Assembly: GCF_947487515.1 (NCBI RefSeq)
Contig: NZ_CANKWO010000001.1
Span: forward strand, 496,001-560,000
From: an uncultured Litoreibacter sp.
GTDB lineage: Bacteria > Pseudomonadota > Alphaproteobacteria > Rhodobacterales > Rhodobacteraceae
Direction: 5' to 3'
DNA: 64,000 bases
In this document: positions 1 to 9,143 of the stretch, in pieces
How the letters are laid out: each line of letters starts with the position of its first letter
How positions within the stretch are numbered: position 1 is the first letter of the stretch
Notes under the pieces: generated by a model
What the model was told of the DNA's origin: nothing
Seen by the model: only the letters and a program-made list of their open reading frames with translations
The model's database searches: none
Program-made: the position numbers and the translations under genes

Positions 1-1260
1 CAGACCGCAATCGATACCCTGTCCAAGAACGACCGAGGCAGATTCACCATCCCGACTGAAGGGCTGTACCCCTATCAGTGGAACTGGGACAGCGCCTTCA
101 TTGCCCTCGGCCTCGCGACCTATGATATGGAACGGGCATGGGCAGAGATCATCTCCCTGATCGAGGGGCAATGGCCCGACGGAATGATCCCCAGCATCAT
201 CTTTAGAAGCGATGACACAGATTATTTTCCGGGCCCCTCTCGCTGGGGCAATACTTTGGGAAGCACCCCGTCTACGGGCGTATCACAGCCTCCGGTTTTG
301 GCCACGATCGTGCGCCAGATCACCGAAGGCCCGCAGGGGGCTGCACGCCGCGCCGAGGTCTTCGACCAGATTTTTGCGTGGCACAAATGGTTTCACGAGG
401 CGCGCACCGTCGATGGCATCGTGGCGACCGTCCATCCGTGGGAGACGGGGCGCGACAATTGCCCCGAATGGAACATCGGGCTGGACCTCATGCAAGTCGC
501 CCCCGATTTGCCCCCCTATACGAGGATGGACAATAAACACGTCGATCCCAGCTTCCGCCCTACCCAAGAGCAATACGACAAATATCTCACCATCGTGCAT
601 TTTGGCGACAGCATCGGCTGGGACCAACGCAGATTGACCGATGAAGGCCCGTTCCTGATGGCGGATCCGAACATCCACTTTGTGCTGCTCCGTGCGGATA
701 AAGACCTTCTGGCCATGGCAACCGAGATGGGCAAACCTGCGGACATTCGCGACCAGATCAGCGCGTGGATCGCCAAGGGCGAAGCCGCCACGGATTATCT
801 TTGGAGCGACGACCTCGGTGCCTTTGTTGCGCGCGACATTCGCAGCGGTGCCTTCTCCACCGGCTTTAGCAATTGCAGCGCCCTATGTTTTTACGCCGAC
901 AGTGGTACGCACATGCAAAGGGCACGCACGATCGAGAACCTGAAGCGCATCGCCGGCAAGGTCGAACATCTTTTGCCAAGTTGGGATCCTGATGCGGACG
1001 GCTTCGAGGCACAAAGATATTGGTGCGGCCCCCTCTGGCCCCAGATGAACTACATGACCGCACGTGGCTTGGACGAGCAAGGAGAGGCCGAGCTGGCCAT
1101 GCAAGTTCGAAATGGACTGTGCGATGCCATCGAAAAATCCGGCTTTTGGGAATGCTTCAACCCCCTCACCGGCGCTGGCTGTGTTGGGTCCAATTTCTCG
1201 TGGACAGCGGCGATCTGGCTGTCTTGGCAACATGAAACCAAGCTCGAAGGCGTGGCCTAG
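1..1260 (+). CDS. MGH1/GH63-like glycoside hydrolase, 5' end outside window
   Basis: The frame is open from base 1, so the start lies to the left; 419 residues are visible. Aromatic- and acid-rich blocks typical of (alpha/alpha)6-barrel glucosidases of the GH63/mannosylglycerate-hydrolase (MGH1) type can be read: WNWDSA near residue 30, RDNCPEW near 151, YWCGPLWP near 340 and NFSWTAA close to the end. No signal peptide can be judged because the N-terminus is missing. It ends 21 bases before an ABC-transporter ATPase gene, so it probably hydrolyses an oligosaccharide imported by that transporter. The family call is firm; the substrate is unknown. Confidence 0.75.
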   Translation, partial: QTAIDTLSKNDRGRFTIPTEGLYPYQWNWDSAFIALGLATYDMERAWAEIISLIEGQWPDGMIPSIIFRSDDTDYFPGPSRWGNTLGSTPSTGVSQPPVLATIVRQITEGPQGAARRAEVFDQIFAWHKWFHEARTVDGIVATVHPWETGRDNCPEWNIGLDLMQVAPDLPPYTRMDNKHVDPSFRPTQEQYDKYLTIVHFGDSIGWDQRRLTDEGPFLMADPNIHFVLLRADKDLLAMATEMGKPADIRDQISAWIAKGEAATDYLWSDDLGAFVARDIRSGAFSTGFSNCSALCFYADSGTHMQRARTIENLKRIAGKVEHLLPSWDPDADGFEAQRYWCGPLWPQMNYMTARGLDEQGEAELAMQVRNGLCDAIEKSGFWECFNPLTGAGCVGSNFSWTAAIWLSWQHETKLEGVA

Positions 1261-1281
1261 GCCGAATAAAGGATACGAAAT

Positions 1282-2334
1282 ATGGGGTCTATCAGCCTGA
1301 AATCAGTCGAAAAATGGTTTGGCGACGTTCAAGTCATCAAAGGCATCGACTTGGACATCCAAGATGGGGAGCTTGTTATCTTCGTGGGCCCTTCCGGCTG
1401 CGGGAAATCCACATTGCTGCGCATGATTGCGGGATTGGAAGAAACCAGCCGCGGACAGATAATGCTCGATGATGTTGAGGTGACCCATAAGGTGCCGTCC
1501 GAACGCGAACTGTCGATGGTGTTTCAGTCCTACGCGCTTTATCCGCACCTCAGCGTGGCGGAAAACATGGGGTTCGCCCTGAAAACTGCGGGGGCGTCCA
1601 AGGCTGAAATTGAACAAAAAGTCAACCGTGCCGCCGATATTCTCAAACTTGATGCCTACATGAACAGACGCCCGAAAGACCTGTCCGGCGGGCAACGCCA
1701 ACGCGTCGCCATTGGACGTGCAATCGTGCGCAAGCCTAAGGGCTTTTTGTTTGACGAGCCTCTGTCCAATCTGGATGCCTCTTTGCGCGTGGATATGCGG
1801 TTCGAGATCGCCCGCCTTCATAAGGCGCTGGAAACCACGATGGTCTATGTGACCCATGATCAGGTCGAGGCCATGACCCTCGCGGATCGGATCGTGGTGC
1901 TCAGGGACGGCCTAATCATGCAGGTTGGCACCCCGCGCGAGTTGTATGAAAAGCCCGACAATGTCTTCGTCGCGCAATTTATCGGCAGCCCGAAAATGAA
2001 CCTGATGCCCTGCACCGTTCAGAAAGGAAATTTCGCCTTGGCTGGCGGTCGTGGTGGCGCGCTAGGGTCGGATCAGCGCAACGCCGCGGTTCAACTCGGA
2101 ATCCGCCCAGAACACATCACCGTCACCGAGGCAGGCACGGGGCATTGCGACGGGGTGGTTCAAGTCAGCGAATATCTTGGGGCCGATTTCTTTCACTATG
2201 TAGATTGCGGCCCGCTGGGGCTGCTGACGATCCGAACCTCCGGAGCCTTCCCAGACATTGAAGGCAAGACGGTCGGGTTAAACTTTGAGGGTGAAAACCT
2301 GCATTTCTTCGCCGCTGACGGCCGCGCTTTGTAG
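1282..2334 (+). CDS. Sugar ABC transporter ATP-binding protein (UgpC/MalK family)
   Basis: A 350-residue ATPase that energises carbohydrate import at the inner membrane. Walker A GPSGCGKST is at 36-44, the Q-loop is in VFQSYALYP, the LSGGQ signature is at 134-138, Walker B FLFDE follows near 155-159 and the H-loop histidine is in YVTHDQ near 192. The C-terminal 110 residues form the regulatory TOBE/OB region of the MalK/UgpC (CUT1) subfamily. It follows the glycoside hydrolase by 21 bases; the permeases and binding protein presumably lie upstream, outside the window. UgpC, MalK and MsmX cannot be separated from sequence alone. Confidence 0.9.
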   Translation: MGSISLKSVEKWFGDVQVIKGIDLDIQDGELVIFVGPSGCGKSTLLRMIAGLEETSRGQIMLDDVEVTHKVPSERELSMVFQSYALYPHLSVAENMGFALKTAGASKAEIEQKVNRAADILKLDAYMNRRPKDLSGGQRQRVAIGRAIVRKPKGFLFDEPLSNLDASLRVDMRFEIARLHKALETTMVYVTHDQVEAMTLADRIVVLRDGLIMQVGTPRELYEKPDNVFVAQFIGSPKMNLMPCTVQKGNFALAGGRGGALGSDQRNAAVQLGIRPEHITVTEAGTGHCDGVVQVSEYLGADFFHYVDCGPLGLLTIRTSGAFPDIEGKTVGLNFEGENLHFFAADGRAL

Positions 2335-2410
2335 CGGTCCGTCTCGGCCCAAGGATCGGGGGCAGCGCGTGCCCTCGCATTGCGCTGCACCGGCGTTCAC
2401 CCTGAATTCA

Positions 2411-2435
2411 AAAGAAAAGGCCGCCCAAGGCGACC
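2411..2435 (-). terminator. Rho-independent terminator of tRNA-Ser
   Basis: On the minus strand a 7-bp stem (GGTCGCC/GGCGGCC, one G-U pair, 3-base loop; plus-strand 2419-2435) is followed by a U-rich tract corresponding to the A-rich bases 2411-2418. It lies 27 bases downstream of the tRNA-Ser 3' end, as expected for termination of that transcript. Confidence 0.7.
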
Positions 2436-2461
2436 CAATCAAAGCGACCACAAATCGGTGG

Positions 2462-2551
2462 TGGCGGAGGAACAGGGATTCGAACCCTGGGAGGACTTTC
2501 ACCCTCGTCGGTTTTCAAGACCGGTGCATTCGACCACTCTGCCACTCCTCC
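2462..2551 (-). tRNA. tRNA-Ser (anticodon TGA)
   Basis: This 90-base gene folds as a class II tRNA with a long variable arm. The acceptor strands are GGAGGAG (from 2551) and TTCCTCC, the discriminator is G at 2465 and CCA is encoded at 2464-2462. The T-arm CAGGG-TTCGAAT-CCCTG is perfect. The anticodon loop CTTGAAA carries TGA (plus-strand TCA at 2515-2517), which reads UCA-type serine codons. Confidence 0.95.
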
Positions 2552-2793
2552 GACGCACAAGGACTTACCCGCCTCTTTTTGATTCTGGAACCCCTTGGTT
2601 TGACACAATAGATCACGCCAAATTTCGCCGATGATGCAACGGATTGCTTTGCAACATGCAGATTATTTAATAGGGTGCGCATGAACGGGCGCCCATATTC
2701 TGGGTGATCTTGGAAAATGTCACGAAAAGTGGCACGGAATGCACCATGAAAGGTGCGGCGGGCAAAGGCAGTATTATGGGGCAGCAGCATATT

Positions 2794-3684
2794 ATGACAC
2801 GAGCATGGCGAATTGCGTTACTGTTGGGAGCCACGGCGGCACTTGCGGCCTGTGAAGACAGTCAAGGTTTTGATTTCTTGAAGAAAAAAGATACCGCTGA
2901 GACAAGTGCAATCGACGCGAAAGCAGTGGCCAACGGCCCGACAACCGAGCGTGAAGTCGAAGCCCCAGACGTGTTTCAAGCCAGCGAAGACGGGCTTTGG
3001 GATGGACGCCCCTCCCTTGGTGGCGTGTGGGTCGCCTACCCCGGCGTGAAAGACCCAGAGCGGGTCGTGATCCGCAACCTGTCCAACAACAAAACCGTAA
3101 TCGGAGCCCTTTTCCGTCGCGAACGCGACAATCCGGGGCCAAAATTGCAACTCTCATCAGACGCGGCGCAAACGCTGGGAATGATCGCCGGTCAGCCCAC
3201 AAAAATGACGGTCACAGCCTTGCGCACCGAAACAGTGCCAGTGGCCGCCCCTGCGATCTCGTCGCCGGCGGGGACCGAAACCCTGCCCGCGCCAGACGCC
3301 ATCGAAGCAAAATCGCTGGACCCGATCAGCAAAGCCAAGGCAGCCCTTGATAAAACCGCGAAAGCCAGCCCTGCGCCGGCAGCCACAGCGGCTCCGGTAC
3401 CAGCGGCGAAGCCTACGCCCGCCGCGGCCCCTGCGCGCAAATCTTCGAGCTTGTCCAAACCGTTCATCCAGATCGGCATTTTCTCGGTTAAAGAAAACGC
3501 CGACAACACCGCAACCTCCCTCCGCGGGATCGGCATTTTGCCAGCGGTCAAAAAGGGATCAAGTCAGGGCAAAGACTTCTGGCGCGTGATCGTCGGGCCA
3601 TCGGGCTCCTCCTCCGAGCGCGCAACACTACTGAAGAAGGTAAAAGAGCTGGGCTTCAACGACGCCTATTTCGTTACCAACTAG
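2794..3684 (+). CDS. SPOR-domain lipoprotein
   Basis: A 296-residue envelope protein. The chosen ATG gives a hydrophobic signal ending in the lipobox LAAC with the acylated cysteine at residue 20; ATGs at 2776 and 2746 are in frame but would bury the signal peptide. The middle is Ala/Pro-rich and looks like a flexible linker. The last 75 residues (from about 220) resemble a SPOR domain, which binds denuded septal peptidoglycan. The D-Ala-D-Ala carboxypeptidase gene starts 24 bases downstream, which supports a cell-wall role. The exact start is uncertain. Confidence 0.8.
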   Translation: MTRAWRIALLLGATAALAACEDSQGFDFLKKKDTAETSAIDAKAVANGPTTEREVEAPDVFQASEDGLWDGRPSLGGVWVAYPGVKDPERVVIRNLSNNKTVIGALFRRERDNPGPKLQLSSDAAQTLGMIAGQPTKMTVTALRTETVPVAAPAISSPAGTETLPAPDAIEAKSLDPISKAKAALDKTAKASPAPAATAAPVPAAKPTPAAAPARKSSSLSKPFIQIGIFSVKENADNTATSLRGIGILPAVKKGSSQGKDFWRVIVGPSGSSSERATLLKKVKELGFNDAYFVTN

Positions 3685-3708
3685 ACACATATAACCAAAG
3701 GAGCCGCC

Positions 3709-4878
3709 ATGAGCATCCGCGCTGCCACGCTTATCGCCGCCCTCACGTCCTCCCTTTGCATGAGCTTCGCTGCGCATGCCTTTGAAACCTCTGCGAAATC
3801 CGCAATCGTTTTGGACTTGAGCACCGATCTGACCTTGATGGAAAAGAACGCCGATATGGCGCTCCCACCTGCGTCTATGTCCAAGTTGATGACGTTGAAT
3901 ATGACGTTTGAGGCACTTGAGGATGGTCGCTTGTCGCTGGATCAACTGCTGCCAGTTTCGCAACATGCACAGGACTATGGCGGCTCCACCATGTTCTTGA
4001 ACACCCGTGATCGCGTGAGCGTTGAAGACCTGATCCGCGGTGTCATCGTTCTTTCGGGGAATGACGCGGCAGCCGTGCTGGCAGAAGCCATTTCCCCTGA
4101 CGGCACCGAACGCGGCTTTGCCCAAATGATGACAGAGCGTGCGCAAGACTTGGGCATGACCAACTCGACCTTCGCCAACTCCAACGGCTGGCCCGCCCCT
4201 GCGCAGCGCATGTCGATGCGTGATCTGTCGATCTTGGCCAAGCGCCTGATCACCGTCTACCCGCAGTACTACGGCTACTTCGCCGAAACCGAATTTGCCT
4301 TTGACGACCGCGCCCCTGACAACCGTTTCAATCGCAACCCTTTGCTCAAATTGGGCATTGGCGCCGACGGCTTGAAAACCGGCCACACGAGTGAAGCAGG
4401 CTACGGGCTTGTGGGGTCGGCCAAACAAGGCATGCGGCGCATTATCTTTGTGCTGTCCGGCCTTGGCACTCCGCAGGCGCGCGCCACCGAAAGCGAACGC
4501 ATCACCAATTGGGCCTTCCGCCAATTCGCCGAGCAGCAATTGGCCGAGCAAGGCGTGATCATGGCCGAAGCCGAGGTTTGGATGGGCACATCCGCCAAGG
4601 TTGGCATGGCGGCGGTTGAAGACATCAAGGTTCTGGTGCCGGTTTTGAAAAAGGACGGGGTTACCGCCAAAATTCAGTACCAAGGCCCGCTGGAGGCCCC
4701 GATCACCGCAGGCGACAAGATTGCCGAGCTGATCGTGAGCGTCCCGGGCATTGGCGACGCGACCCATGACTTGGTGGCCACCGAAACCGTCAATAACGGG
4801 GGCTTCATGGTGCGGGTGCGCACAGCCGCGACCGTTTTGTTCCGCCAGTTGACCGGCCAAGCAGCGACTTTGTTTTGA
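3709..4878 (+). CDS. dacA: D-alanyl-D-alanine carboxypeptidase (PBP5/6 family)
   Basis: A 389-residue periplasmic serine peptidase that removes the terminal D-Ala from peptidoglycan pentapeptides. A signal peptide ends around AHAF at residue 24. All three penicillin-binding motifs are present: S56-M-S-K59, S116-G-N118 and K223-T-G225. The C-terminal beta-rich domain and an amphipathic tail are of normal length. An AAAGGAG ribosome-binding site precedes the ATG. Its TGA stop overlaps the TTG start of tmk, so the genes are likely translationally coupled. Confidence 0.95.
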   Translation: MSIRAATLIAALTSSLCMSFAAHAFETSAKSAIVLDLSTDLTLMEKNADMALPPASMSKLMTLNMTFEALEDGRLSLDQLLPVSQHAQDYGGSTMFLNTRDRVSVEDLIRGVIVLSGNDAAAVLAEAISPDGTERGFAQMMTERAQDLGMTNSTFANSNGWPAPAQRMSMRDLSILAKRLITVYPQYYGYFAETEFAFDDRAPDNRFNRNPLLKLGIGADGLKTGHTSEAGYGLVGSAKQGMRRIIFVLSGLGTPQARATESERITNWAFRQFAEQQLAEQGVIMAEAEVWMGTSAKVGMAAVEDIKVLVPVLKKDGVTAKIQYQGPLEAPITAGDKIAELIVSVPGIGDATHDLVATETVNNGGFMVRVRTAATVLFRQLTGQAATLF

Positions 4879-5504
4879 GCGGTCTGTTTTTGACATTTGA
4901 AGGCATTGACGGCTCTGGGAAATCCACTCAGTCGCGCCTTTTGGCGGGCCATCTGGAGGCCGCAGGGCATGACGTTGTGCTCACCCGTGAGCCCGGCGGC
5001 TCCTTGGGGGCGGAGGATATCCGGCGGCTGTTGGTTGAGGGGGACCCCGGTCGCTGGTCTGCTGAAACAGAGATACTGCTTTTCACCGCCGCCCGCCGCG
5101 ACCATCTGGAACGCCTGATCACCCCTGCCCTAAAGGCTGGGAAAATCGTGATCTGCGACCGCTTTGCCGATAGCACCCGCGTCTACCAAGGGGCCACCCG
5201 TGGCGACCTGCGCCAGATCGTCGACGCTTTGCACTCTCAGATGATTGGTATCGAACCCGACCTGACATTGGTCATCGACATGGACCCCGACATTGCGCTG
5301 GAACGCGGGTTGGCGCGCGGATCGGGAGAAGACCGTTTTGAAGACTTCGGCGCGGAGTTCCAGCACAAGTTGCGCGACGGCTTCTTGGCGCTGACAAAGG
5401 ACTATCCCGACCGCACCCAACTGATTGACGGGACAAAGGGGGCGCAGGACGTCGCGCATACTATTGCCGCTGTCGTCGACAGCTTTCTGGCTGCCCGCTC
5501 ATGA
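4875..5504 (+). CDS. tmk: Thymidylate kinase
   Basis: A 209-residue kinase phosphorylating dTMP to dTDP. The P-loop GIDGSGKST is at 10-18, the DR(F) motif sits in ICDRFADST near 93, and an Arg-rich LID segment follows near 150. The start is TTG at 4875, overlapping the dacA stop; it is chosen because the protein then begins MSGLFLTFEG, as in relatives, and no closer ATG exists. The 3' end overlaps holB by ATGA, so dTMP kinase and the clamp-loader subunit are co-transcribed. Confidence 0.96.
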   Translation: MSGLFLTFEGIDGSGKSTQSRLLAGHLEAAGHDVVLTREPGGSLGAEDIRRLLVEGDPGRWSAETEILLFTAARRDHLERLITPALKAGKIVICDRFADSTRVYQGATRGDLRQIVDALHSQMIGIEPDLTLVIDMDPDIALERGLARGSGEDRFEDFGAEFQHKLRDGFLALTKDYPDRTQLIDGTKGAQDVAHTIAAVVDSFLAARS

Positions 5505-6625
5505 GTGACGAAGACCTTCCCTCCTCTGACCAGATCGACGGCGCCCCACACCCGCGCGAAACCACTGCGTTGATTGGCCAACAGGTGGCCGAAGAGGCGT
5601 TCCTCGAGGCCTTTACAGGTGACCGGCTGCATCACGCGTGGATGATCACCGGCCCGCGCGGCGTGGGCAAAGCAACATTGGCGTGGAAGCTGGCAAAGTT
5701 TTTGCTGGCCAATCCGCCTGTCGATCCAAATGATATGTTCGGTGCGCCCCCTGCGCCCACGTCCCTTGAGATAGATCAGAGCCACCCGATTGCCACCCGC
5801 ATGGCCGCAGGCAGCGAGCCGGGGCTATTCGTGCTCAAACGCCCCTATGACGCTGACAAAAAGAAATTCAAGCAGCAGATCACCGTCGATGAAGTGCGTA
5901 AACTAAAGGGGTTCTTCTCCCTCTCGGCCACCGAAGGTGGTCGCCGCATTGTGATTGTAGACGCGGCTGATGATATGAACGTCTCGGCGGCAAATGCCCT
6001 GCTGAAAGTGCTGGAAGAGCCCCCCGCAGATGCGCTGTTGTTTTTGATCAGCCATCAGCCATCCCGCCTGTTGCCCACCATCCGCTCCAGATGCCGTGAG
6101 TTGCGCTGCGTGACAATGAACGCACAGGACATGGCGGCCGCATTGACCGCCACGGGTGCCGATGTGGGGGGGCACGGGCCGGCGTTGGCGGAACTCTCTG
6201 GTGGCTCGGTTGGGGAATCCTTGCGGATGCTCAACCTTGGGGGGCTGGAGGTCTACGCGGACCTTGTCGCATTGGCAGCAACCTTCCCGAAGCTGGACCG
6301 CACCATGATGGTCGCCTTGGGCGAAAAAGCCGCCGCCCGAGGGCAAGAGGCCCGTTATGAGTTGATGCTGCGGCTGACGGATGTGCTTTTGTCACGTCTT
6401 GCGCGCGCGGGACTTGGGCTTGCACAAACCGAAGCCGCCGCCGGAGAATTGGCCATGTTGGCCCGCCTGTCTCCCGACGCAAATGCATCACGGGCGTGGG
6501 CCGCCGTATCGGCAAATATTTCATCGAGGGCGCAACATGGGCGCGCGGTGAACCTTGACCCTTCGGCGCTGGTCATTGATATGGTTCTTGCAATGAACGA
6601 GGTGGCGGCGAAAACCGCGGCCTAA
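5501..6625 (+). CDS. holB: DNA polymerase III subunit delta'
   Basis: A 374-residue AAA+ clamp-loader subunit. The P-loop TGPRGVGKAT is at 50-59, the AAA+ core extends to about 220, and the segment LLKVLEEPPADALLFLISHQP with its sensor region is typical of delta'/gamma proteins. The C-terminal helical collar domain follows. It starts inside the tmk stop and is followed after 11 bases by the TatD-like nuclease, the order tmk-holB-tatD common in proteobacteria. Confidence 0.93.
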   Translation: MSDEDLPSSDQIDGAPHPRETTALIGQQVAEEAFLEAFTGDRLHHAWMITGPRGVGKATLAWKLAKFLLANPPVDPNDMFGAPPAPTSLEIDQSHPIATRMAAGSEPGLFVLKRPYDADKKKFKQQITVDEVRKLKGFFSLSATEGGRRIVIVDAADDMNVSAANALLKVLEEPPADALLFLISHQPSRLLPTIRSRCRELRCVTMNAQDMAAALTATGADVGGHGPALAELSGGSVGESLRMLNLGGLEVYADLVALAATFPKLDRTMMVALGEKAAARGQEARYELMLRLTDVLLSRLARAGLGLAQTEAAAGELAMLARLSPDANASRAWAAVSANISSRAQHGRAVNLDPSALVIDMVLAMNEVAAKTAA

Positions 6626-6636
6626 CGAGGTCAAGA

Positions 6637-7422
6637 ATGAGCACCCCTGAGATTACCGACAGCCACTGCCACCTTGATTTCCCCGACTTCGATGGCGAAC
6701 TCCCCGATGTCATCGCCCGCGCCCATGCCGCAGGTGTGACCCGCATGGTGACCATCTGCACCCGTTTGCGCCAAGAACCGCAGGTGCGCGCCATCGCCGA
6801 CGCCCACCCTTCGGTCTTTTACGCCGCTGGCACCCACCCGATGAGCGCCGCCGAAGAGCCTCTGGCCACGGTAGATGAATTGGTCGCCCTTGCGGATCAT
6901 CCCAAGTTCGTAGGCATCGGTGAAACCGGCCTCGACTACCACTACACGCAAGACAGCATGGACATCCAAAAGGAAAGCCTACTGATCCACATCGAAGCCG
7001 CGCGTCAAACCAAGCTGCCCTTGATTATTCACGCACGCGGAGCAGATGACGACATGGCCCAGATACTGGCAGATGAGCACGCAAAGGGGGCCTATACATG
7101 TGTCATGCATTGCTTCTCATCGTCCAAGGAGCTAGGCCAAGCGGCCCTTGATCTGGGCTTCTATCTATCGATGTCGGGCATCGCCGCCTTTCCCAAATCC
7201 CAAGACCTCCGAGACATCTTCGCGGCGGCGCCTTTGGACCGCATCTTGGTGGAAACCGACAGCCCCTACCTTGCACCACCCCCCTACCGCGGCAAGCGCA
7301 ACGAGCCCGGGTATTCGGCCTATACGGCCCGCGTGGGCGCAGAGGTCTTCGGGCTTGAGTACGCCGAATTCGCGGCCCAAACGCAGGCCAACTTCGAACG
7401 CCTGTTCTGGAAAGCCGCGTGA
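6637..7422 (+). CDS. TatD-family metal-dependent DNase
   Basis: A 261-residue TIM-barrel amidohydrolase-fold nuclease. Metal ligands can be seen as D8-S-H10-C-H12 near the N-terminus, GETGLDYHY near 93, HARGADD near 129 and ETDSPYLAP near 206. An ACGAGG-like site lies a few bases before the ATG. The family (TatD/YcfH) is a 3'-5' exonuclease thought to act in DNA repair. The stop overlaps the MBL hydrolase start by four bases, and the pair is often adjacent in alphaproteobacteria. The start could vary by a few codons. Confidence 0.93.
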   Translation: MSTPEITDSHCHLDFPDFDGELPDVIARAHAAGVTRMVTICTRLRQEPQVRAIADAHPSVFYAAGTHPMSAAEEPLATVDELVALADHPKFVGIGETGLDYHYTQDSMDIQKESLLIHIEAARQTKLPLIIHARGADDDMAQILADEHAKGAYTCVMHCFSSSKELGQAALDLGFYLSMSGIAAFPKSQDLRDIFAAAPLDRILVETDSPYLAPPPYRGKRNEPGYSAYTARVGAEVFGLEYAEFAAQTQANFERLFWKAA

Positions 7423-8213
7423 AACGTCGCTTCACCATATTGGGCTGCGGCTCGTCGGGCGGAGTTCCGCGTCTCGGGGGGCACTGGGGGGATTGCGACC
7501 CTGAAAACCCGAAAAACCGCCGCCGCCGCTGTTCCTTGCTGATCGAGCAGATCGGCCCGCAGGGAACCACTTCGGTGCTGATCGATACCTCGCCGGACCT
7601 GCGTTCGCAGCTTCTGGATGCGCAGGTCGGGCGGCTGGACGGGGTGGTCTACACCCATTCCCATGCGGATCATGTTCACGGCATCGATGACCTGCGCATG
7701 GTTGTGTACAACATGAAGGAACGCCTGACCGTTTGGGCTGACGGGGATACCTCCAACAGCCTGATCTCTCGATTTGGCTATGTGTTTGTGCAGCCCGAAG
7801 GCTCTCCCTATCCGCCAATTCTGACACTGAAATCCATCAACGGCCTGATCGAAATTGACGGGGCTGGCGGCACCATCCCATTGACGCCCTTCAAGGCAAA
7901 CCACGGCACAATCGACGCGCTTGGCTTTCGCATAGGCGACGTGGCCTATCTGCCAGACGTGGCCGCGTTTTACGACGAAACCTGGGAGGCACTTCAGGGA
8001 TTGGATTGCTTCATCATCGACGCCTTGCGCCGCGCACCGCATCCAAGCCATTCCCATTTGGACAACACATTGGGCTGGATCGAGAAGCTCGCCCCGAAAC
8101 GCGCCGTGATCACCAATATGCATATCGATCTGGACTATGCGACGCTTGAGGCGGAAACCCCCGACCACATCACCCCCGCCTATGACGGAATGACAATCGA
8201 GGTCGACCTCTAA
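7419..8213 (+). CDS. MBL-fold metallohydrolase (PhnP-like)
   Basis: A 264-residue metallo-beta-lactamase-fold protein with the metal-binding motif H80-S-H82-A-D84-H85. The N-terminal GCGSSGGVPR loop and the CDPENPKNRRRR insertion resemble the PhnP/cyclic-phosphate phosphodiesterase branch. It overlaps the TatD stop by four bases and abuts the next gene. No phn genes are nearby, so a phosphonate role is not supported; it probably cleaves a phosphodiester. The substrate is unknown. Confidence 0.85.
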   Translation: MKRRFTILGCGSSGGVPRLGGHWGDCDPENPKNRRRRCSLLIEQIGPQGTTSVLIDTSPDLRSQLLDAQVGRLDGVVYTHSHADHVHGIDDLRMVVYNMKERLTVWADGDTSNSLISRFGYVFVQPEGSPYPPILTLKSINGLIEIDGAGGTIPLTPFKANHGTIDALGFRIGDVAYLPDVAAFYDETWEALQGLDCFIIDALRRAPHPSHSHLDNTLGWIEKLAPKRAVITNMHIDLDYATLEAETPDHITPAYDGMTIEVDL

Positions 8214-9143
8214 ATGGGGGCGCTGCTGGAAGTCATCCTCCCCGTCTTCCTTGTCATTGGCGCAGGCTTCATTGCCGTAAAGCGCGGGTTATTCACCGAT
8301 GACGGTGCCGACGCGCTGATGAAATTCACCCAGAACTTCGCCATCCCCTGCCTGCTGTTTCGTGGCATCGCGGGTTTGGAGCTAGGGGCCTATTTTGAGC
8401 TTGGCTTGCTGGCGTCCTATTATGTCCCTGCGGTCTCGGGCTTCGCACTTGGATCTTTGGGAGCACGTCTCCTGTTTGGGCGCCCGTGGGAAGACAGCAT
8501 CGCCATCGGGTTTTGCTGCCTGTTTTCCAATGCAGTGCTTTTGGGCCTGCCCATCACCGAGCGCGCCTATGGCGCGGAGGCCCTTTCGCCCAACTATGCG
8601 ATCATCGCGTTGAACGCGCCCATTTGCTTTGGCGTGGGCATCACCGCGATGGAAATTATGCGCAACAAAGGGGGCGGCATCTGGCCCACCGCCAAGGCCG
8701 TTTGGCGCGCCGTTACCCATAACGCGCTGATCATCGGCATCACGTTGGGATTTGTGGTCAATGTCACCTCCCTGCCCTTGCCCAATGTGTTGACCGACGC
8801 AATTGATTTGATGATCCGCGCCGCCTTGCCCGCCGCCATTTTTGGCTTGGGCGGCGTCTTGGCGCGCTACAAGTTGGAGGGCGACACCGGTCCGGTTATC
8901 ATGGTTTGCGCACTCATGCTGATCATTCAGCCCAGCTTAACTTGGGTGATGGCAGGGGCCACCGGCTTGGCGACAGGTGCGTCGCGCTCGGTGATCCTTA
9001 CGGCAGCCATGGCCCCTGGGGTAAACGCCTATGTCTTTGCCAATATGTACGGCGTGGGCAAGCGCGTCGCGGCCTCGGCGGTGTTGGTGTCGACGGCGCT
9101 TTCCGTGCTTACGCTGTGGGTGTGGCTGGCTCTGCTGCCTTAG
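8214..9143 (+). CDS. AEC-family (auxin efflux carrier-like) permease
   Basis: A 309-residue inner-membrane carrier with about ten hydrophobic segments in two five-helix halves, as in the bile/arsenite/riboflavin AEC branch. The ATG follows the preceding TAA directly, so it is part of the same operon. The substrate cannot be predicted; AEC members move small organic acids. Its last 35 bases overlap the 3' end of the convergent Hint-domain gene. Confidence 0.85.
   Translation: MGALLEVILPVFLVIGAGFIAVKRGLFTDDGADALMKFTQNFAIPCLLFRGIAGLELGAYFELGLLASYYVPAVSGFALGSLGARLLFGRPWEDSIAIGFCCLFSNAVLLGLPITERAYGAEALSPNYAIIALNAPICFGVGITAMEIMRNKGGGIWPTAKAVWRAVTHNALIIGITLGFVVNVTSLPLPNVLTDAIDLMIRAALPAAIFGLGGVLARYKLEGDTGPVIMVCALMLIIQPSLTWVMAGATGLATGASRSVILTAAMAPGVNAYVFANMYGVGKRVAASAVLVSTALSVLTLWVWLALLP

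Noticed and set aside
2335-2793. Possible integration site at tRNA-Ser
   Set aside because: No integrase, no direct repeat of the tRNA 3' end and no foreign gene block next to it.
3628-4896. 422-codon minus-strand open frame opposite dacA
   Set aside because: It is a shadow frame; dacA carries all three penicillin-binding motifs on the plus strand.
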